A stretch of DNA of 64,000 bases from Amarolinea sp964580725 (GCA_964580725.1 CAZOLV010000013.1:8148-72147); one strand, 5' to 3'; counted from the first letter of the stretch, positions 54,418-63,950 are shown. Program-made: numbers and translations. The notes: generated by a model from the sequence alone, not told the origin.

Positions 54418-54849
54418 CTATCCACTGCCCACTGCCAACTGGATGATCCGGCGCGTGTCGGGCAGCATCGGCAGGGTTTCCATGTCGGCCAGGGTGAACC
54501 AGCCGACCCCGGCGGCGTCATCGGCGGCGTTGAGTTCACCGTCCTGCTCGTAGGCCCAAAAATCGAGCACAACGTAATGGTAGCGAATGCGCCCCGCCTC
54601 GTCGCGCAGGATTGGCTCGAAGCTGGCCAGCAGCGAGCCGACAGCGACGATCAGGCCGGTCTCTTCCTGCACCTCACGCTTGACCGCCTCGGTCAGCGTC
54701 TCGCCCAGATTGACCAAACCGCCAGGCAGCGACCACAGCCCCTTGTTTGGCTCACGCCCACGCTGCACAAGCAGCACCTGCCCCGCGGCGGGGCGGTGAA
54801 TCAGCGCGCCCACCCCCACGAGCGGCGCAGAAGGGTATTCACGTTGCAT
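54418..54849 (-). CDS. Nudix hydrolase (ADP-ribose pyrophosphatase-like)
   Basis: 143 residues. The Nudix box GGLVNLGETLTEAVKREVQEETG matches G-x5-E-x7-R-E-x2-E-E-x-G exactly. The protein probably hydrolyses a nucleoside diphosphate derivative. The ATG at 54849 is chosen with GAGGAGA upstream. Confidence 0.9.
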   Translation of the reverse strand: MQREYPSAPLVGVGALIHRPAAGQVLLVQRGREPNKGLWSLPGGLVNLGETLTEAVKREVQEETGLIVAVGSLLASFEPILRDEAGRIRYHYVVLDFWAYEQDGELNAADDAAGVGWFTLADMETLPMLPDTRRIIQLAVGSG

Positions 54850-54878
54850 GGAATCTCCTCGCCAGGTCGAACCGGCTT

Positions 54879-55733
54879 TCAGGCTGGCGCGCTTGGGTCG
54901 AAATCGGGCGGCAGCGGCGGCGGTTCGCCGGGCCACTCTCCGGCCCAAAAATCGCCTTCGTCGCTGTCGCCTTCGGCCTGCCATTGGGCGAACAGCGGCG
55001 GCAGGTCATGCCAGGCGCTCAGGACAGCGTCGGGAACGACCGGCGCCTGCTTCAAGCCGTGCGGCGCGGCCGTCAGCAGGATCGCGCGCAGGCCAAGCTC
55101 CTGCGCTGGCGCGATGTCGTCCTCCAGGCGATCGCTGATGATGACGGCCTGGTACGGCTCCACCTGCCAGGCGCTCAGCGCCGTCTCGATCAACCCCGGC
55201 CGCGGCTTGCGCACGCCCACCGCATGCGAACTGAGCGCCAGATGCACGATATCCGCCAGGCCAAGCTGGCGCACAGCGCGCTGCAACGCCCGGTCGCAGG
55301 CATGATTGGCGACGATGCCCAAGCGATAGCCGCCGGCGCGCAAGGCGCTCAGCGCAGCAGCAGCGCCGGGTTGCAGAGCCGAAGCGGCGCTGAACGGCTC
55401 GAAATAGGCATCCACGGCGCGTCGCAGCAGGGCCGGATCTGCGCCGACGACGCCGTGAGCCTGCAAGAGGAAGGCGAGAGTATCGTCGGCGGGCTGTTCT
55501 TGCTGCGCCTGCGCCGCTTTGGCCGCGGCCAGGTCGAGCGCCTGCAGCCACAGCGTCTCGCAGTCAGCGGGCAGGCGCAGCCCGGCGGCGCGCAACGACT
55601 GGGCCAGAGCGGCGGCGCCGCACAGCGCCAGGTGCGCCGCCGGCTGCGTCAGGGTGACGAGCGCGCCGTCGAAAGCGCAGAGCAGGGCTTGCACAGCCCG
55701 TTCGCGGGGCAAGATCAGAGGCAGAGTGGTCAA
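54879..55733 (-). CDS. HAD-like hydrolase fold lacking the nucleophile Asp
   Basis: 284 residues. HAD motif III (VGVRKPRPG) and IV (VIISDRLEDDIAPAQELG) are good, but motif I, normally D-x-D-G-T-L, is A-F-D-G-A-L, so the nucleophilic Asp is replaced by Ala. Motif II (GIVANHACD) also lacks the usual Ser/Thr. It is probably not an active phosphatase. The TTG start at 55733 is chosen because it overlaps the stop of the upstream gene (TTGA); a GTG about 15 codons later is an alternative. Confidence 0.75.
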   Translation of the reverse strand: MTTLPLILPRERAVQALLCAFDGALVTLTQPAAHLALCGAAALAQSLRAAGLRLPADCETLWLQALDLAAAKAAQAQQEQPADDTLAFLLQAHGVVGADPALLRRAVDAYFEPFSAASALQPGAAAALSALRAGGYRLGIVANHACDRALQRAVRQLGLADIVHLALSSHAVGVRKPRPGLIETALSAWQVEPYQAVIISDRLEDDIAPAQELGLRAILLTAAPHGLKQAPVVPDAVLSAWHDLPPLFAQWQAEGDSDEGDFWAGEWPGEPPPLPPDFDPSAPA

Positions 55734-56428
55734 CGCGCCGGTTCCTTGCGCCCAATGGCGATGAAGTCGCGGGCAAAGAGCGCAGGCCAGTGGCGCGCCA
55801 GCCAGGTGTAGGCCTGACGGAAGCCGGGCCAGCGCAGAAAGAAGGGGTACAGACCGGGCACCCACAGGCTGGCGCTGCCGTCAGTCTTGACGATGCGCAC
55901 ACCACGGGCGCGCAACAGCGTGCGTGCTTCGGCCAGCGTGAAGAAGCGCAGATGGGTCAGATCGGTGGGGGAGTTGCGCACGTAGGGAAAGCGCCCGGTC
56001 AACAGCCACCAGCGGCAGCGCCAATGGGCAATGTTGGGCAGCAGCAGCACCAGCGTGCCGCCCGGCTTGAGGACACGCACGCACTCATCGAAGGCGCGGT
56101 CGTAGTGATAGCGGTGCTCCAGGCCCGAATCGGAGACGACCGTATCGAAGGCGTCGTCCGGGAAGGGCAGGGGGGCGCAGTCGAGATCAACCTGACGGGC
56201 CTCGATGCCGCGTGCCTGGGCGCGCGCCACGGCGACATACGACATATCCACGCCCACCACCTGATTGCCCTGGTCGGCCAATTGGCGGGCCAAGACGCCC
56301 GGCCCGCAGTCAACCGCCAGCACGCGCTCGCCGGCGCCCACATGGCTGGCGACGATGTCGAGCCTGGTTTGATCGAAGAGATCGCTCTTGTTGCGCCAGT
56401 AGTCGTCGTAGAAAGTGACCAGATCCAT
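55730..56428 (-). CDS. SAM-dependent methyltransferase, MetW-like
   Basis: 232 residues. Motif I VLAVDCGPGVLARQLA, VGVDMS, and FDTVVSDSGLEH belong to the Methyltransf_11/MetW-type fold. Substrate unknown. It overlaps trmB by one base (TGATG) and the HAD gene by four, giving a coupled three-gene operon. Confidence 0.83.
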   Translation of the reverse strand: MDLVTFYDDYWRNKSDLFDQTRLDIVASHVGAGERVLAVDCGPGVLARQLADQGNQVVGVDMSYVAVARAQARGIEARQVDLDCAPLPFPDDAFDTVVSDSGLEHRYHYDRAFDECVRVLKPGGTLVLLLPNIAHWRCRWWLLTGRFPYVRNSPTDLTHLRFFTLAEARTLLRARGVRIVKTDGSASLWVPGLYPFFLRWPGFRQAYTWLARHWPALFARDFIAIGRKEPAR

Positions 56429-57219
56429 CAGGTTGACTCGCTTGTGGGCTGCACGCCGGCGCGCCGGGCAAAGTAGAAGGTGTAGATGGGAAAGCCGTGC
56501 TCATAGCACCAGGCCTCGCGCGTGGTTGGCGTCAGATCGGGGAAGAGGGTGGCCAGGCTCGCATCGGGCGCATGAAAGAACTGGCTGGCCTGCACCACCT
56601 CGACGATGAGGGCGCCGTAGGCCTCGACGTCGGTGCGCACGTGCAGAATGCCACCCGGCTGCAGCGCCCGCGCCAGCAGCGTCATGGTGAAGGGGGTGAA
56701 CATGCGCTTGTGTTGGTGACGCCGTTTCCACCACGGGTCGGGCAGCAGCACATGCAGCGCCGAGGCGCAGGCGGGCGGCAGCGAGCGCGCCAGCGCAAAG
56801 CGTGCATCGTCGGGCGACAGCAGCAGGTTGGGCAGCGGCGTCGTCTCGACGACTCTGAGCGCCGGGCGCAGCAAGTGCCAGCGCAGTTCGAAGCCGATGA
56901 AGCGGCGTTCCGGGTGTTTGCGCGCCCGATCGAGCAGGAAATTGCCGTCGCCAAAGCCGATTTCGATTTCGAGCGGGCCGGCGGCCAGGAAAGCGGCCAG
57001 GCGCTGCCGGTAGGCCTCATGCTCTCCATCGCCGTTCGGTTCCAGATCGGCGACCTGCAAGAGCGGCCTGGTGAGCGGCGCACGCACGTAGCCGGGCAGA
57101 TAGAGGCGGTGCAACGGGTTGCCGCCCGCCAGGCCTTTGCCTGAAATCAGGTTTTCTTCCTCGAAGGTGGGAGCGGTGGGGTCGAAGCTAAATTTCTCTG
57201 GCGTACCGCGTCGGGTCAT
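56428..57219 (-). CDS. trmB: TrmB, tRNA (guanine-N7)-methyltransferase
   Basis: 263 residues. It methylates G46 of tRNA. SAM motif EIEIGFGDGNFL and the TrmB signature LPDPWWKRRHQHKRMF (usually F-P-D-P-W-P-K-K-R-H-x-K-R-R) are clear, with TDVEAYG. An N-terminal extension of about 85 residues before the SAM domain is longer than in most bacteria. It leads the three-gene operon. Confidence 0.92.
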   Translation of the reverse strand: MTRRGTPEKFSFDPTAPTFEEENLISGKGLAGGNPLHRLYLPGYVRAPLTRPLLQVADLEPNGDGEHEAYRQRLAAFLAAGPLEIEIGFGDGNFLLDRARKHPERRFIGFELRWHLLRPALRVVETTPLPNLLLSPDDARFALARSLPPACASALHVLLPDPWWKRRHQHKRMFTPFTMTLLARALQPGGILHVRTDVEAYGALIVEVVQASQFFHAPDASLATLFPDLTPTTREAWCYEHGFPIYTFYFARRAGVQPTSEST

Positions 57220-57589
57220 TGATGTATCGCATCTCGCTGTGTTGTGACAGATGCGGGGGCGTCGAACCGGCGCAGTTTAGCACATCTTGCTGCGGTAGGC
57301 AAGCGCATCGGTGGGGCCGCAGCGTCGCCGTATCGTCAGCGGGAGGCATCGTTTTTTGCGCAACGGCCTTTGTTTGGTACAATGCGGACAACTGGGGCCG
57401 AGCGCAACAGACGCTCGCCCAGTTTGCGCGTAAAAAGGCCATCGTTGGGAGTTCGCTGACGACAAACGGTGCGGACGGGATGAACCTGCCGCACCACTGA
57501 CAGACAGGGTACGCTTTGCTTGATTGCGAGCGTTTGCAAACAACAACAAGACGGACGACAAGAACGGTCAAAAGAAACAGGAGAAGACG
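57220..57589. other. Intergenic region between trmB and the CBM48 gene
   Basis: A 370-base divergent gap. A possible -10 TACAAT (57378-57383) points toward the CBM48 gene with only a poor -35 (TTTGCG, 57355-57360). No gene, repeat or RNA is recognised in the rest. Confidence 0.4.
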
Positions 57590-57886
57590 ATGTTGACCAA
57601 GCAGTATGCGAAGAACAACAAGACGTGCAAAGTCACGTTCGAGATGCCGGCCGCGGCTGGCATGACCAAAGGAACGCTGGTGGGCGACTTCAACGACTGG
57701 AACGAGAGCGCCACGCCGCTCAAGCGTCGCAAGGACGGCGCGCTCTACGCCACCGTCAGCCTGGCCACCGGCAAGAGCTACCGCTTCCGCTATCACGACG
57801 ACGAAGGCGCCTGGTACAACGACTGGGCGGCCGATTCCTACGCTCCCAACGAATTCGGCACCGAAGATTCTATCGTGACCGTCTGA
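57590..57886 (+). CDS. Stand-alone CBM48/AMPK-type glycogen-binding domain protein
   Basis: 98 residues. The carbohydrate-binding fold motifs GTLVGDFNDWNE and YRFRYHDDEGAWYNDWAAD match the isoamylase-N-terminal/CBM48 domain, here without any catalytic domain. It may tether proteins to glycogen or bind alpha-glucan. SD (AGGAGAA) fixes the start. A strong terminator follows. Confidence 0.85.
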   Translation: MLTKQYAKNNKTCKVTFEMPAAAGMTKGTLVGDFNDWNESATPLKRRKDGALYATVSLATGKSYRFRYHDDEGAWYNDWAADSYAPNEFGTEDSIVTV

Positions 57887-57953
57887 CCTGCCCAGGCCAG
57901 GCTGACCCCACCTTTCCCTCCCATTCTCCCACAGGCTGTCAACGATACGCGAC

Positions 57954-57985
57954 GCTGGCCGGGCAATTGCCCGGCCAGCTTTTTT
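57954..57985 (+). terminator. Intrinsic terminator after the CBM48 gene
   Basis: Perfect 11-bp stem (57954-57964 with 57969-57979), AATT loop and six T (57980-57985). Confidence 0.95.
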
Positions 57986-58010
57986 GATTTTCAGATGAGC
58001 GGGGCAGGCC

Positions 58011-60578
58011 TCAGGGCGCCGCCTGCCAGGCCGCAAAGCGTTGACCCTGCGCCTGGCCGGGCGCGCCAACCTGCCAGACGGGCAGCCAGGCCAGGGCCAC
58101 CAGCCGCACCGCCACATCGGCCTTGCGCGGCGTCAGCCGAATCTCCTGCAGGTCTTCGAGCGCAGCAGTCCAGCGGTTGGCGATGGCTTGCGCCTCGCGC
58201 TCGCTCTGCGCCTGCAAAGCGGCAATCTGCCGGCGGATGCTCGTCACAGTCTGCTGGCCCTCGATCACATCGAGCCGGGCCTGGTTGGCCAGCCGCTGTT
58301 TGGTCATCGTCGTCGAAATGACGCGTGTGCGCCTGCTGCCAAGCAGCGCCCCCATCACCGTCTCGCCGATCGTGACCCATTTCTCGCGATTGAGCGCCGA
58401 GGCCTCGGTCTCGTTTTCGATCAGCGTGCGCTCCTCTTTGGTCAGGCGCGCGTGCAGGCGAGTGATTTGGGCGTTGTACTTCTGCGCCAGCGCGTCAACT
58501 TCCGCATCGCGCGCCTCGCGCGCCGTCTGCTGACAACGCACCATGAAGTCTCGCCGTCGCTCGTCCGGCTTGCCAAAACGCTTGAGTGACGGGTTGTACC
58601 AGAGCGACAAGAATTGGCTGCGGTAGAGGTGATCGGTGAAGGCGCTCTGCAAGCTCTTGAAGGCGCGCACACTGCTGACCGCCGGCGGCGGCACGATGAA
58701 GCTGGCGCCCGGCTCCGGCTGAGCGAGCAGCGCGTCCGCTTCGATGTCAATCGCCTGCGCCTCGCGCCAGTGCAGCAGGCGGTCATCGCCGCCCAGACCG
58801 AGCAGCAGGCCGATCTCCCTGACCTGATCCACGCCGCGGCGGGCGTCGGCAAAATGAACGACGCCCAACCCAAGCAGCGCCGGTTCGTAGTGCAGGGTGA
58901 TGGCGCCGGCGCTGATCTGCAAGCCGCTCTGCTGCGCCAAGCGCCGCACGACGGAACCTTGCCCCAGTCGAATCGGCAGAAAGGTCTGCGTGATTTCGGC
59001 GGGCAGCAGGGGCGCGGCGCTCAGGCCAGCGCGGGCAAGCGGGCGCGGCGCGGCCGGCGGGGATGCCGGCGCAGGTGCGATGGCGGGCGCGGGCGGCGCG
59101 GCGACCCACCAGGGCGTCGCGGCGACGGGGCTGGTTGGCGCTGAGACTGCGGCGGCCGGCTGCGTTTTGACGGCGCTCATCAGGCTGCGCACCTGTGGGC
59201 GCGTCAGCGGCCCACGCAGGTAGGAGAGCGCCCAGCGTGTCTGAAAGACCTGCGGGCGCCCCTCGTGCACGTTGTGCAGCAGAAAAACCCGGTTGTTGAG
59301 CGCCGAAATCGTGCGGTCGAGCCAGGCGCGGTCGAAACCGCCTTCACTGCCGGCCAGCGCGCCCTCCAGCCCATCGAGCAGGCGATCCTTGTCGCGCTGC
59401 GCCTGCAGCTTGCCGACGAACCAGGTGCCGGCGTTGCTCAGCCCCTTGTAATCGAGATCCACCGGGTTTTGCGTGGCGAGCACCACGCCGACGCCAAAGG
59501 CGCGCGCCTGTTTGAGCAGCGTCAGCAGCGGGCGCTTGCTGGGCGGCTCGGCCACGGGCGGAAAGTAGCCGTAAATCTCGTCCATGTAGACGAGCGCCCG
59601 CAGGCTCGCTGCGCCAGGCTGGCGGCGCGCCCAGGTCAGGATTTGGCCGAGCAGCAGGGTGACGAAGAACATGCGCTCGGTGTCGTTCAGATGAGCCAGG
59701 TAGAAGATGGAATGGCGCGGTTTGCCAGCGGCGTCGAAGAGCAGTTGTTCGATGTCGAGCGGCTGGCCGGTCAGCCAGAGCTGGAACGACGGCGAAGCGA
59801 CCAGCCCATTGAACGCCATGGCCAGGTTGAAGCGGTCGCGCTGCGGAAAGAAAGTGTCTACATCGGCCACGCCGAGCGTGCGCAGCGGCGGGTTCTGAAT
59901 GGCGGTGATCAAGGTCGTCAGGTCGAGACTTTGCCCCTGACGCCAGTAGTGCTCGAAGATGGTGGAGAGCAAGATATGCTCACGGCTGCGCACCGGATCG
60001 GCGCTGCCGCGCACCAGGCCCAAAAGGGCCGAAACGGCGCCGCTGATCTGCTCGCGAATCTCCTCGGCCTGCCCGTCCCAGGAGAGGCGGGGCGCTTGCA
60101 GGCTGTGCAGGATGTTGACGGGCAAACCGGCGTCGCTGCCAGGCGTGAAGATGAGAAATTCGGCGCTCTCCCGGAGCAGGCGAATGCGCTCCGGCGATTG
60201 ACCCCAGGCAGCCAGGCCATCGCGCCAGGTCTGGGCGACGCTGGCGGCCCATTCGTCCGCCGTCTGATTGCGGCGACGGGCGTCGTCCAGGTTGACCCAG
60301 GCGCTGAAGTCGGCCGGGCGCAGTTCGGGGAAGGTCAGCAGCAGGTTGGTGATGTCACCCTTGAGGTCAATGGCGATGGCGGGGATGCGGTCAATGGCGG
60401 CTTCTTCCAGAAGGTCAATGCAGAGACCGGTCTTGCCGCTGCCGGTCATGCCGACGCAGACGGCATGGGTCAGCAGATCGCGCGCATCGTACATGACGGG
60501 GCGATTTTCGGTCTGACCAGTTTTGAGGTCGAAGGGCTTGCCCAGGTAGAAGTAGCCCAGACGTTCGATGTTGTCCAT
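58011..60578 (-). CDS. HerA-like AAA+ ATPase
   Basis: 855 residues. Walker A GMTGSGKT at 43-50, Walker B ALVYMDEI near 335, and LATQNPVDLDYKGLSNAGTW with Arg-finger region KLQAQRDKDRLLDG are HerA/VirB4-like. A Pro/Ala-rich linker (about 465-510) divides it from a C-terminal part with a likely coiled coil (about 690-810). HerA relatives pump or translocate DNA or protein. No nuclease partner (NurA, Sir2, DUF4297) lies next to it, so an antiviral role is not supported here. The next gene upstream is a tiny membrane protein. Confidence 0.83.
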   Translation of the reverse strand: MDNIERLGYFYLGKPFDLKTGQTENRPVMYDARDLLTHAVCVGMTGSGKTGLCIDLLEEAAIDRIPAIAIDLKGDITNLLLTFPELRPADFSAWVNLDDARRRNQTADEWAASVAQTWRDGLAAWGQSPERIRLLRESAEFLIFTPGSDAGLPVNILHSLQAPRLSWDGQAEEIREQISGAVSALLGLVRGSADPVRSREHILLSTIFEHYWRQGQSLDLTTLITAIQNPPLRTLGVADVDTFFPQRDRFNLAMAFNGLVASPSFQLWLTGQPLDIEQLLFDAAGKPRHSIFYLAHLNDTERMFFVTLLLGQILTWARRQPGAASLRALVYMDEIYGYFPPVAEPPSKRPLLTLLKQARAFGVGVVLATQNPVDLDYKGLSNAGTWFVGKLQAQRDKDRLLDGLEGALAGSEGGFDRAWLDRTISALNNRVFLLHNVHEGRPQVFQTRWALSYLRGPLTRPQVRSLMSAVKTQPAAAVSAPTSPVAATPWWVAAPPAPAIAPAPASPPAAPRPLARAGLSAAPLLPAEITQTFLPIRLGQGSVVRRLAQQSGLQISAGAITLHYEPALLGLGVVHFADARRGVDQVREIGLLLGLGGDDRLLHWREAQAIDIEADALLAQPEPGASFIVPPPAVSSVRAFKSLQSAFTDHLYRSQFLSLWYNPSLKRFGKPDERRRDFMVRCQQTAREARDAEVDALAQKYNAQITRLHARLTKEERTLIENETEASALNREKWVTIGETVMGALLGSRRTRVISTTMTKQRLANQARLDVIEGQQTVTSIRRQIAALQAQSEREAQAIANRWTAALEDLQEIRLTPRKADVAVRLVALAWLPVWQVGAPGQAQGQRFAAWQAAP

Positions 60579-60681
60579 GCGGATAGGTTCTCTTTTCGGC
60601 TGGCTTGGCGCTGGCAGCGGCCAATTTTAGCGCAAAAGAGAACGAAACGCAAGAACGTTTGTGCTTTCGAGCAAGCCTCTG

Positions 60682-60798
60682 TCAGGCCAGACGCATGGCA
60701 AGCGCCAGCATGGCAATGCTGAGGACAATGCGCCAGCCCAGTTGGAACCAGATTTGGCGCAGCGGCGACGCGGCGACGGCGACGGTTTGTTCGGTCAT
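60682..60798 (-). CDS. Tiny membrane protein (38 residues)
   Basis: ATG ... TGA frame of 38 residues: a soluble start MTEQTVAVAASPLRQIW, followed by a single hydrophobic helix about 17 residues long. It lies in the gap between mutS2 and the HerA-like gene in their direction. A GTG 12 bases upstream is in frame. No clear SD and no known family; retained because the hydrophobic pattern is regular. Confidence 0.4.
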   Translation of the reverse strand: MTEQTVAVAASPLRQIWFQLGWRIVLSIAMLALAMRLA

Positions 60799-60936
60799 TG
60801 GTTGATTCACGCGAGAGTGTTCTTTCTTCGTTTGGTCGTTTGGGTGTCAAGCTCGTCCGGTCAAACAGAACGAACGAAGATGACATGCGGTTACGCCGTC
60901 AACCAGATGTTGCGCAGATGATTTCATAATCGTTGA

Positions 60937-63441
60937 TCAACGACGGTCGGCGACGAATTTGACGATGGTAACGCCATCGCCGCCCTCGTTGAGGTCGCCG
61001 CTCTGCGCCTTTGCAACGAGCGGATGGCGGCGCAGTTCGTCGCGCACCAGGCGGCGCAGCGCGCCGGTGCCCTTGCCGTGAATGATGCGCACCCAGGGCA
61101 GAGCGGCCAGGTAGGCATCGTCCAGGTATTTTTCCAGAATGGGTATGGCGTCGTCTGCGCGCTGCCCGCGCAGGTCGAGTTCCAGTCCAGGCGACGGCGG
61201 CAGGCTGCTGCTGCCCGTCTCACGGCGACCGCTGCCACCGGCGCGGGCGCTCAGATCGGCGGCTTTGGCGCGCAGTTCCAGAGTGTGCAACGGTACGTGC
61301 ATGCGGAAGGAGCCGATCATGATCTGCACGTCGTCCCCCTCGATCTCGACCACTTCGCCGCTGGCCTGCAGGCTGGAGACCCAAACGCGATCACCCACGC
61401 CAACCGGGCCTTCCGGCGCAACGGCGGGCGACTCTGCCGGCGGTTCGTCCGGCGCCGGCCGATGCTCCTGCTGGCGGGCGGCCACGACTGCTTCGGCCTG
61501 CGCCAAAAAAGCGCGGTGCGTCGAATCGGCGACGCCGGGTGCGCCGGGCACGCCGAGCGCATTCAACTGCTGGCGCAAACCGGACAGTTCGGCGCGCAGT
61601 GCGTCGAGTTCGGCCTGGGCCTGCGTGTGCGCCTGGTTGACGACTTCGCGCCGCGCCTGCTCGATGTGCGCCAGTTGCAGGCGCAGGTCGTTTTCTAGCG
61701 AGCGGACGGTGTGCGCCCGCATTTCGGCCTCGCTCTGCGCCTGCAGGGCGGCGTCGCGGGCAGTCTTGATTTCACTCAACAACTGTTCGGACTCCAACGC
61801 TTCGGGCCGCACCAGGCTTTCGGCGTGGGCGACGATCGGTTCGGGCAGCCCCAGGCGGCGCGCAATGGCCAGGGCATTGGAACGGCCAGGCAGACCGATG
61901 CTCAACTCGTAGGTGGGCGCCAGGGTCTGGATGTCGAACTCGACGCTGGCGTTCTTGACGCCCGGCGTGGCCTGGGCAAAGACTTTGAGTTCGGAGTAGT
62001 GCGTGGTGGCGAATGTGGTCACGCCGCGTGCGAGCAGATGATCGAGCAGGGAGCGCGCCAGGGCGGCCCCTTCTTCGGGATCGGTGCCGGCGCCCAGTTC
62101 GTCCAGCAGCACCAGACAGCGGTTGTCGGCCTCTTCCAGGATGTCCACGATGTTGGTCAGGTGCGAGCTGAAGGTCGAAAGGCTCTGTTCGATGCTTTGT
62201 TCATCGCCAATGTCGGCGTAGATGCCTTCGAAGACGCTCAGGCGGCTGCCCTGGTCGGCGGGGATGTGCATACCGGCCTGGGCCATGAGGGCCAGCAGCC
62301 CCACCGTTTTGAGCGCCACGGTCTTGCCGCCGGTGTTGGGGCCGGTGACGACGACGATGTAGTAGGTCTCTTCGATCCAAACGTCAATCGGCACGACGGA
62401 GACGGGGTCGAGCAGGGGGTGGCGGGCGCGCTTGAGGTCAATGGTGGAACCGGGGTGCATGATGGCGGGCTGATCGGCGGCCGGCCGGTGTTCCTCCTGG
62501 CCGCGTTTCCTGTCGCCGGGGCGCGCCAGCGATTGCGGTCGAAAGGGCACCAGCTCCGGCTCGCTGGCGAGCAGGTCTTCAGCGAAACGGGCGCGCGCCA
62601 GGATCAGGTCGAGCTGCGCCAGGGTTTCGACGGTGCGCCCGATGGCGGGGGCCTGGGCGGCGACCAGCGCCGTGAGTTGGCCCAGGATGCGCTCGATCTC
62701 CTCTTCTTCGGCCAGTTGCAGTTCGCGCCAGGCGTTGTTGAGATCCACCGTGGCCAGCGGTTCGATGAAGAGGGTGGCGCCGCTGCCCGATTGATCGTGA
62801 ATGAGGCCGGGGATGCGCCCCTTGAACTCGGCGCGCAGCGGGATGACATAGCGCCCCTGGCGCTGCGTGACAATCGCTTCCTGCAGATAGGGCTGGTTGG
62901 TGCTGTTGGCGACCAGGCGCTGCAAGGTGGTCAGCAGCCGATCGTGGGCAGATTTGAGTTCACGGCGGATGCGCAGCAGGGCGTCGCTGGCGCTGTCGAG
63001 CACGTCGGCGCGCTCGCTGATGCAGCGCCCAATGTCATCAATAATGGAAGCCGCGATAGCATCGTTCGGCTGCAGGCGGGCGCAAAGGCCGGCCAGGTGC
63101 GGCGCGCTGTCGGCCTGACGGACGAGGGCGCGCTGCAAGGCGCGGGCGCGCAGCAGTGTGCTGCGAATGTCGAGCAGATCGGGCGGGCGCAGCACGGCGG
63201 CGCGCTCGGCCTGCACCAGGAGGGGGCGCACGTCGAAGACGCCGCCCAGGTGCAGGCCCGGATTGTCGGGCAAGAGGCGCCGGGCCTCGCTGGTTTCGGC
63301 CTGCCATTCCTGCGCCTGGCGCAGGTCATCGGTCGGCAGCAGTGCGAGGGCCAGTTCCTGTCCGCCGGAAAAATCGGCAAATTCGGCCAGGCGCGCCAGG
63401 ATCTTTTCGAATTCGAGCAGTTTGAGCGATTTTGGGTTCAT
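60937..63441 (-). CDS. mutS2: MutS2, recombination/ribosome-collision endonuclease
   Basis: 834 residues. MutS-type ATPase with Walker A GPNTGGKT near 367-374 and Walker B LVLLDELGAGTDPEEG; a coiled region after it; and a C-terminal Smr domain (LDLRGQRADDAI ... IIHGKGTGALRRLVR) with nuclease residues. The mismatch-binding N-terminal domain of MutS is missing, as in MutS2. The family suppresses recombination or rescues stalled ribosomes. It overlaps the MaoC gene as ATGA. Confidence 0.95.
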   Translation of the reverse strand: MNPKSLKLLEFEKILARLAEFADFSGGQELALALLPTDDLRQAQEWQAETSEARRLLPDNPGLHLGGVFDVRPLLVQAERAAVLRPPDLLDIRSTLLRARALQRALVRQADSAPHLAGLCARLQPNDAIAASIIDDIGRCISERADVLDSASDALLRIRRELKSAHDRLLTTLQRLVANSTNQPYLQEAIVTQRQGRYVIPLRAEFKGRIPGLIHDQSGSGATLFIEPLATVDLNNAWRELQLAEEEEIERILGQLTALVAAQAPAIGRTVETLAQLDLILARARFAEDLLASEPELVPFRPQSLARPGDRKRGQEEHRPAADQPAIMHPGSTIDLKRARHPLLDPVSVVPIDVWIEETYYIVVVTGPNTGGKTVALKTVGLLALMAQAGMHIPADQGSRLSVFEGIYADIGDEQSIEQSLSTFSSHLTNIVDILEEADNRCLVLLDELGAGTDPEEGAALARSLLDHLLARGVTTFATTHYSELKVFAQATPGVKNASVEFDIQTLAPTYELSIGLPGRSNALAIARRLGLPEPIVAHAESLVRPEALESEQLLSEIKTARDAALQAQSEAEMRAHTVRSLENDLRLQLAHIEQARREVVNQAHTQAQAELDALRAELSGLRQQLNALGVPGAPGVADSTHRAFLAQAEAVVAARQQEHRPAPDEPPAESPAVAPEGPVGVGDRVWVSSLQASGEVVEIEGDDVQIMIGSFRMHVPLHTLELRAKAADLSARAGGSGRRETGSSSLPPSPGLELDLRGQRADDAIPILEKYLDDAYLAALPWVRIIHGKGTGALRRLVRDELRRHPLVAKAQSGDLNEGGDGVTIVKFVADRR

Positions 63442-63914
63442 GGGTTGGCCGCAGGGGCCGCTTTGACCAGCACCTTCCAGGCGCCGCGCTGTACGATCTC
63501 ATCGCGCTGGTTGAGAACCTGCATCTTGAAGGTGACGAAGCCACCGCCGAGGCGCGGCATTGCCCGCTTTTCTTCGATGATAGCGCGCAGCTTGATGGTG
63601 TCGCCGATCTTGACGACGCCGCGGAACTCCCATTCCAACCCCATGAAGGCCTGCACAGTCTCTTCCATGAAGCCCAGGCGCACGGCGAGTCCGCTGGCAA
63701 CCGACAACACCAGCAGACCGTGGGCGACTCGTTCGCCAAACATGCCTTGCCGTGCATACTCGGCGTCGGTGTGAATCAGGTTCCAATCGCCGCTGAGCGC
63801 GGCAAAATTGACGATATCAGTCTCGGTGATCGTGCGCCCGACGCTGGTGATGGCGTCGCCAACAACGAATTCTTCGAAGAAAAGCCCGGTCTGGCGGGCC
63901 AGTGCTTTCGGCAT
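63438..63914 (-). CDS. MaoC-like dehydratase (hotdog fold)
   Basis: 158 residues. The R-hydratase motif ALSGDWNLIHTDAEYAR...FGERVAHGLLVLS contains the catalytic Asp and His. The enzyme probably hydrates an enoyl-CoA. An ATG at 63914 with AAGGGA about 9 bases upstream is preferred over ATG 63932. Coupled to mutS2. Confidence 0.88.
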   Translation of the reverse strand: MPKALARQTGLFFEEFVVGDAITSVGRTITETDIVNFAALSGDWNLIHTDAEYARQGMFGERVAHGLLVLSVASGLAVRLGFMEETVQAFMGLEWEFRGVVKIGDTIKLRAIIEEKRAMPRLGGGFVTFKMQVLNQRDEIVQRGAWKVLVKAAPAANP

Positions 63915-63950
63915 GGGACTGTTCCCTTTCATCAATCAGTAATCACGTGC

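Noticed and set aside
54879..55733. Active phosphoglycolate phosphatase
   Set aside because: The nucleophile Asp of motif I is Ala.
57219..57500. A 93-residue frame upstream of the CBM48 gene
   Set aside because: It begins inside the trmB start region with no SD and contains a likely promoter.
58011..60578. HerA-type antiviral defence system
   Set aside because: No Sir2, DUF4297 or NurA partner and no defence genes nearby; neighbours are housekeeping genes.
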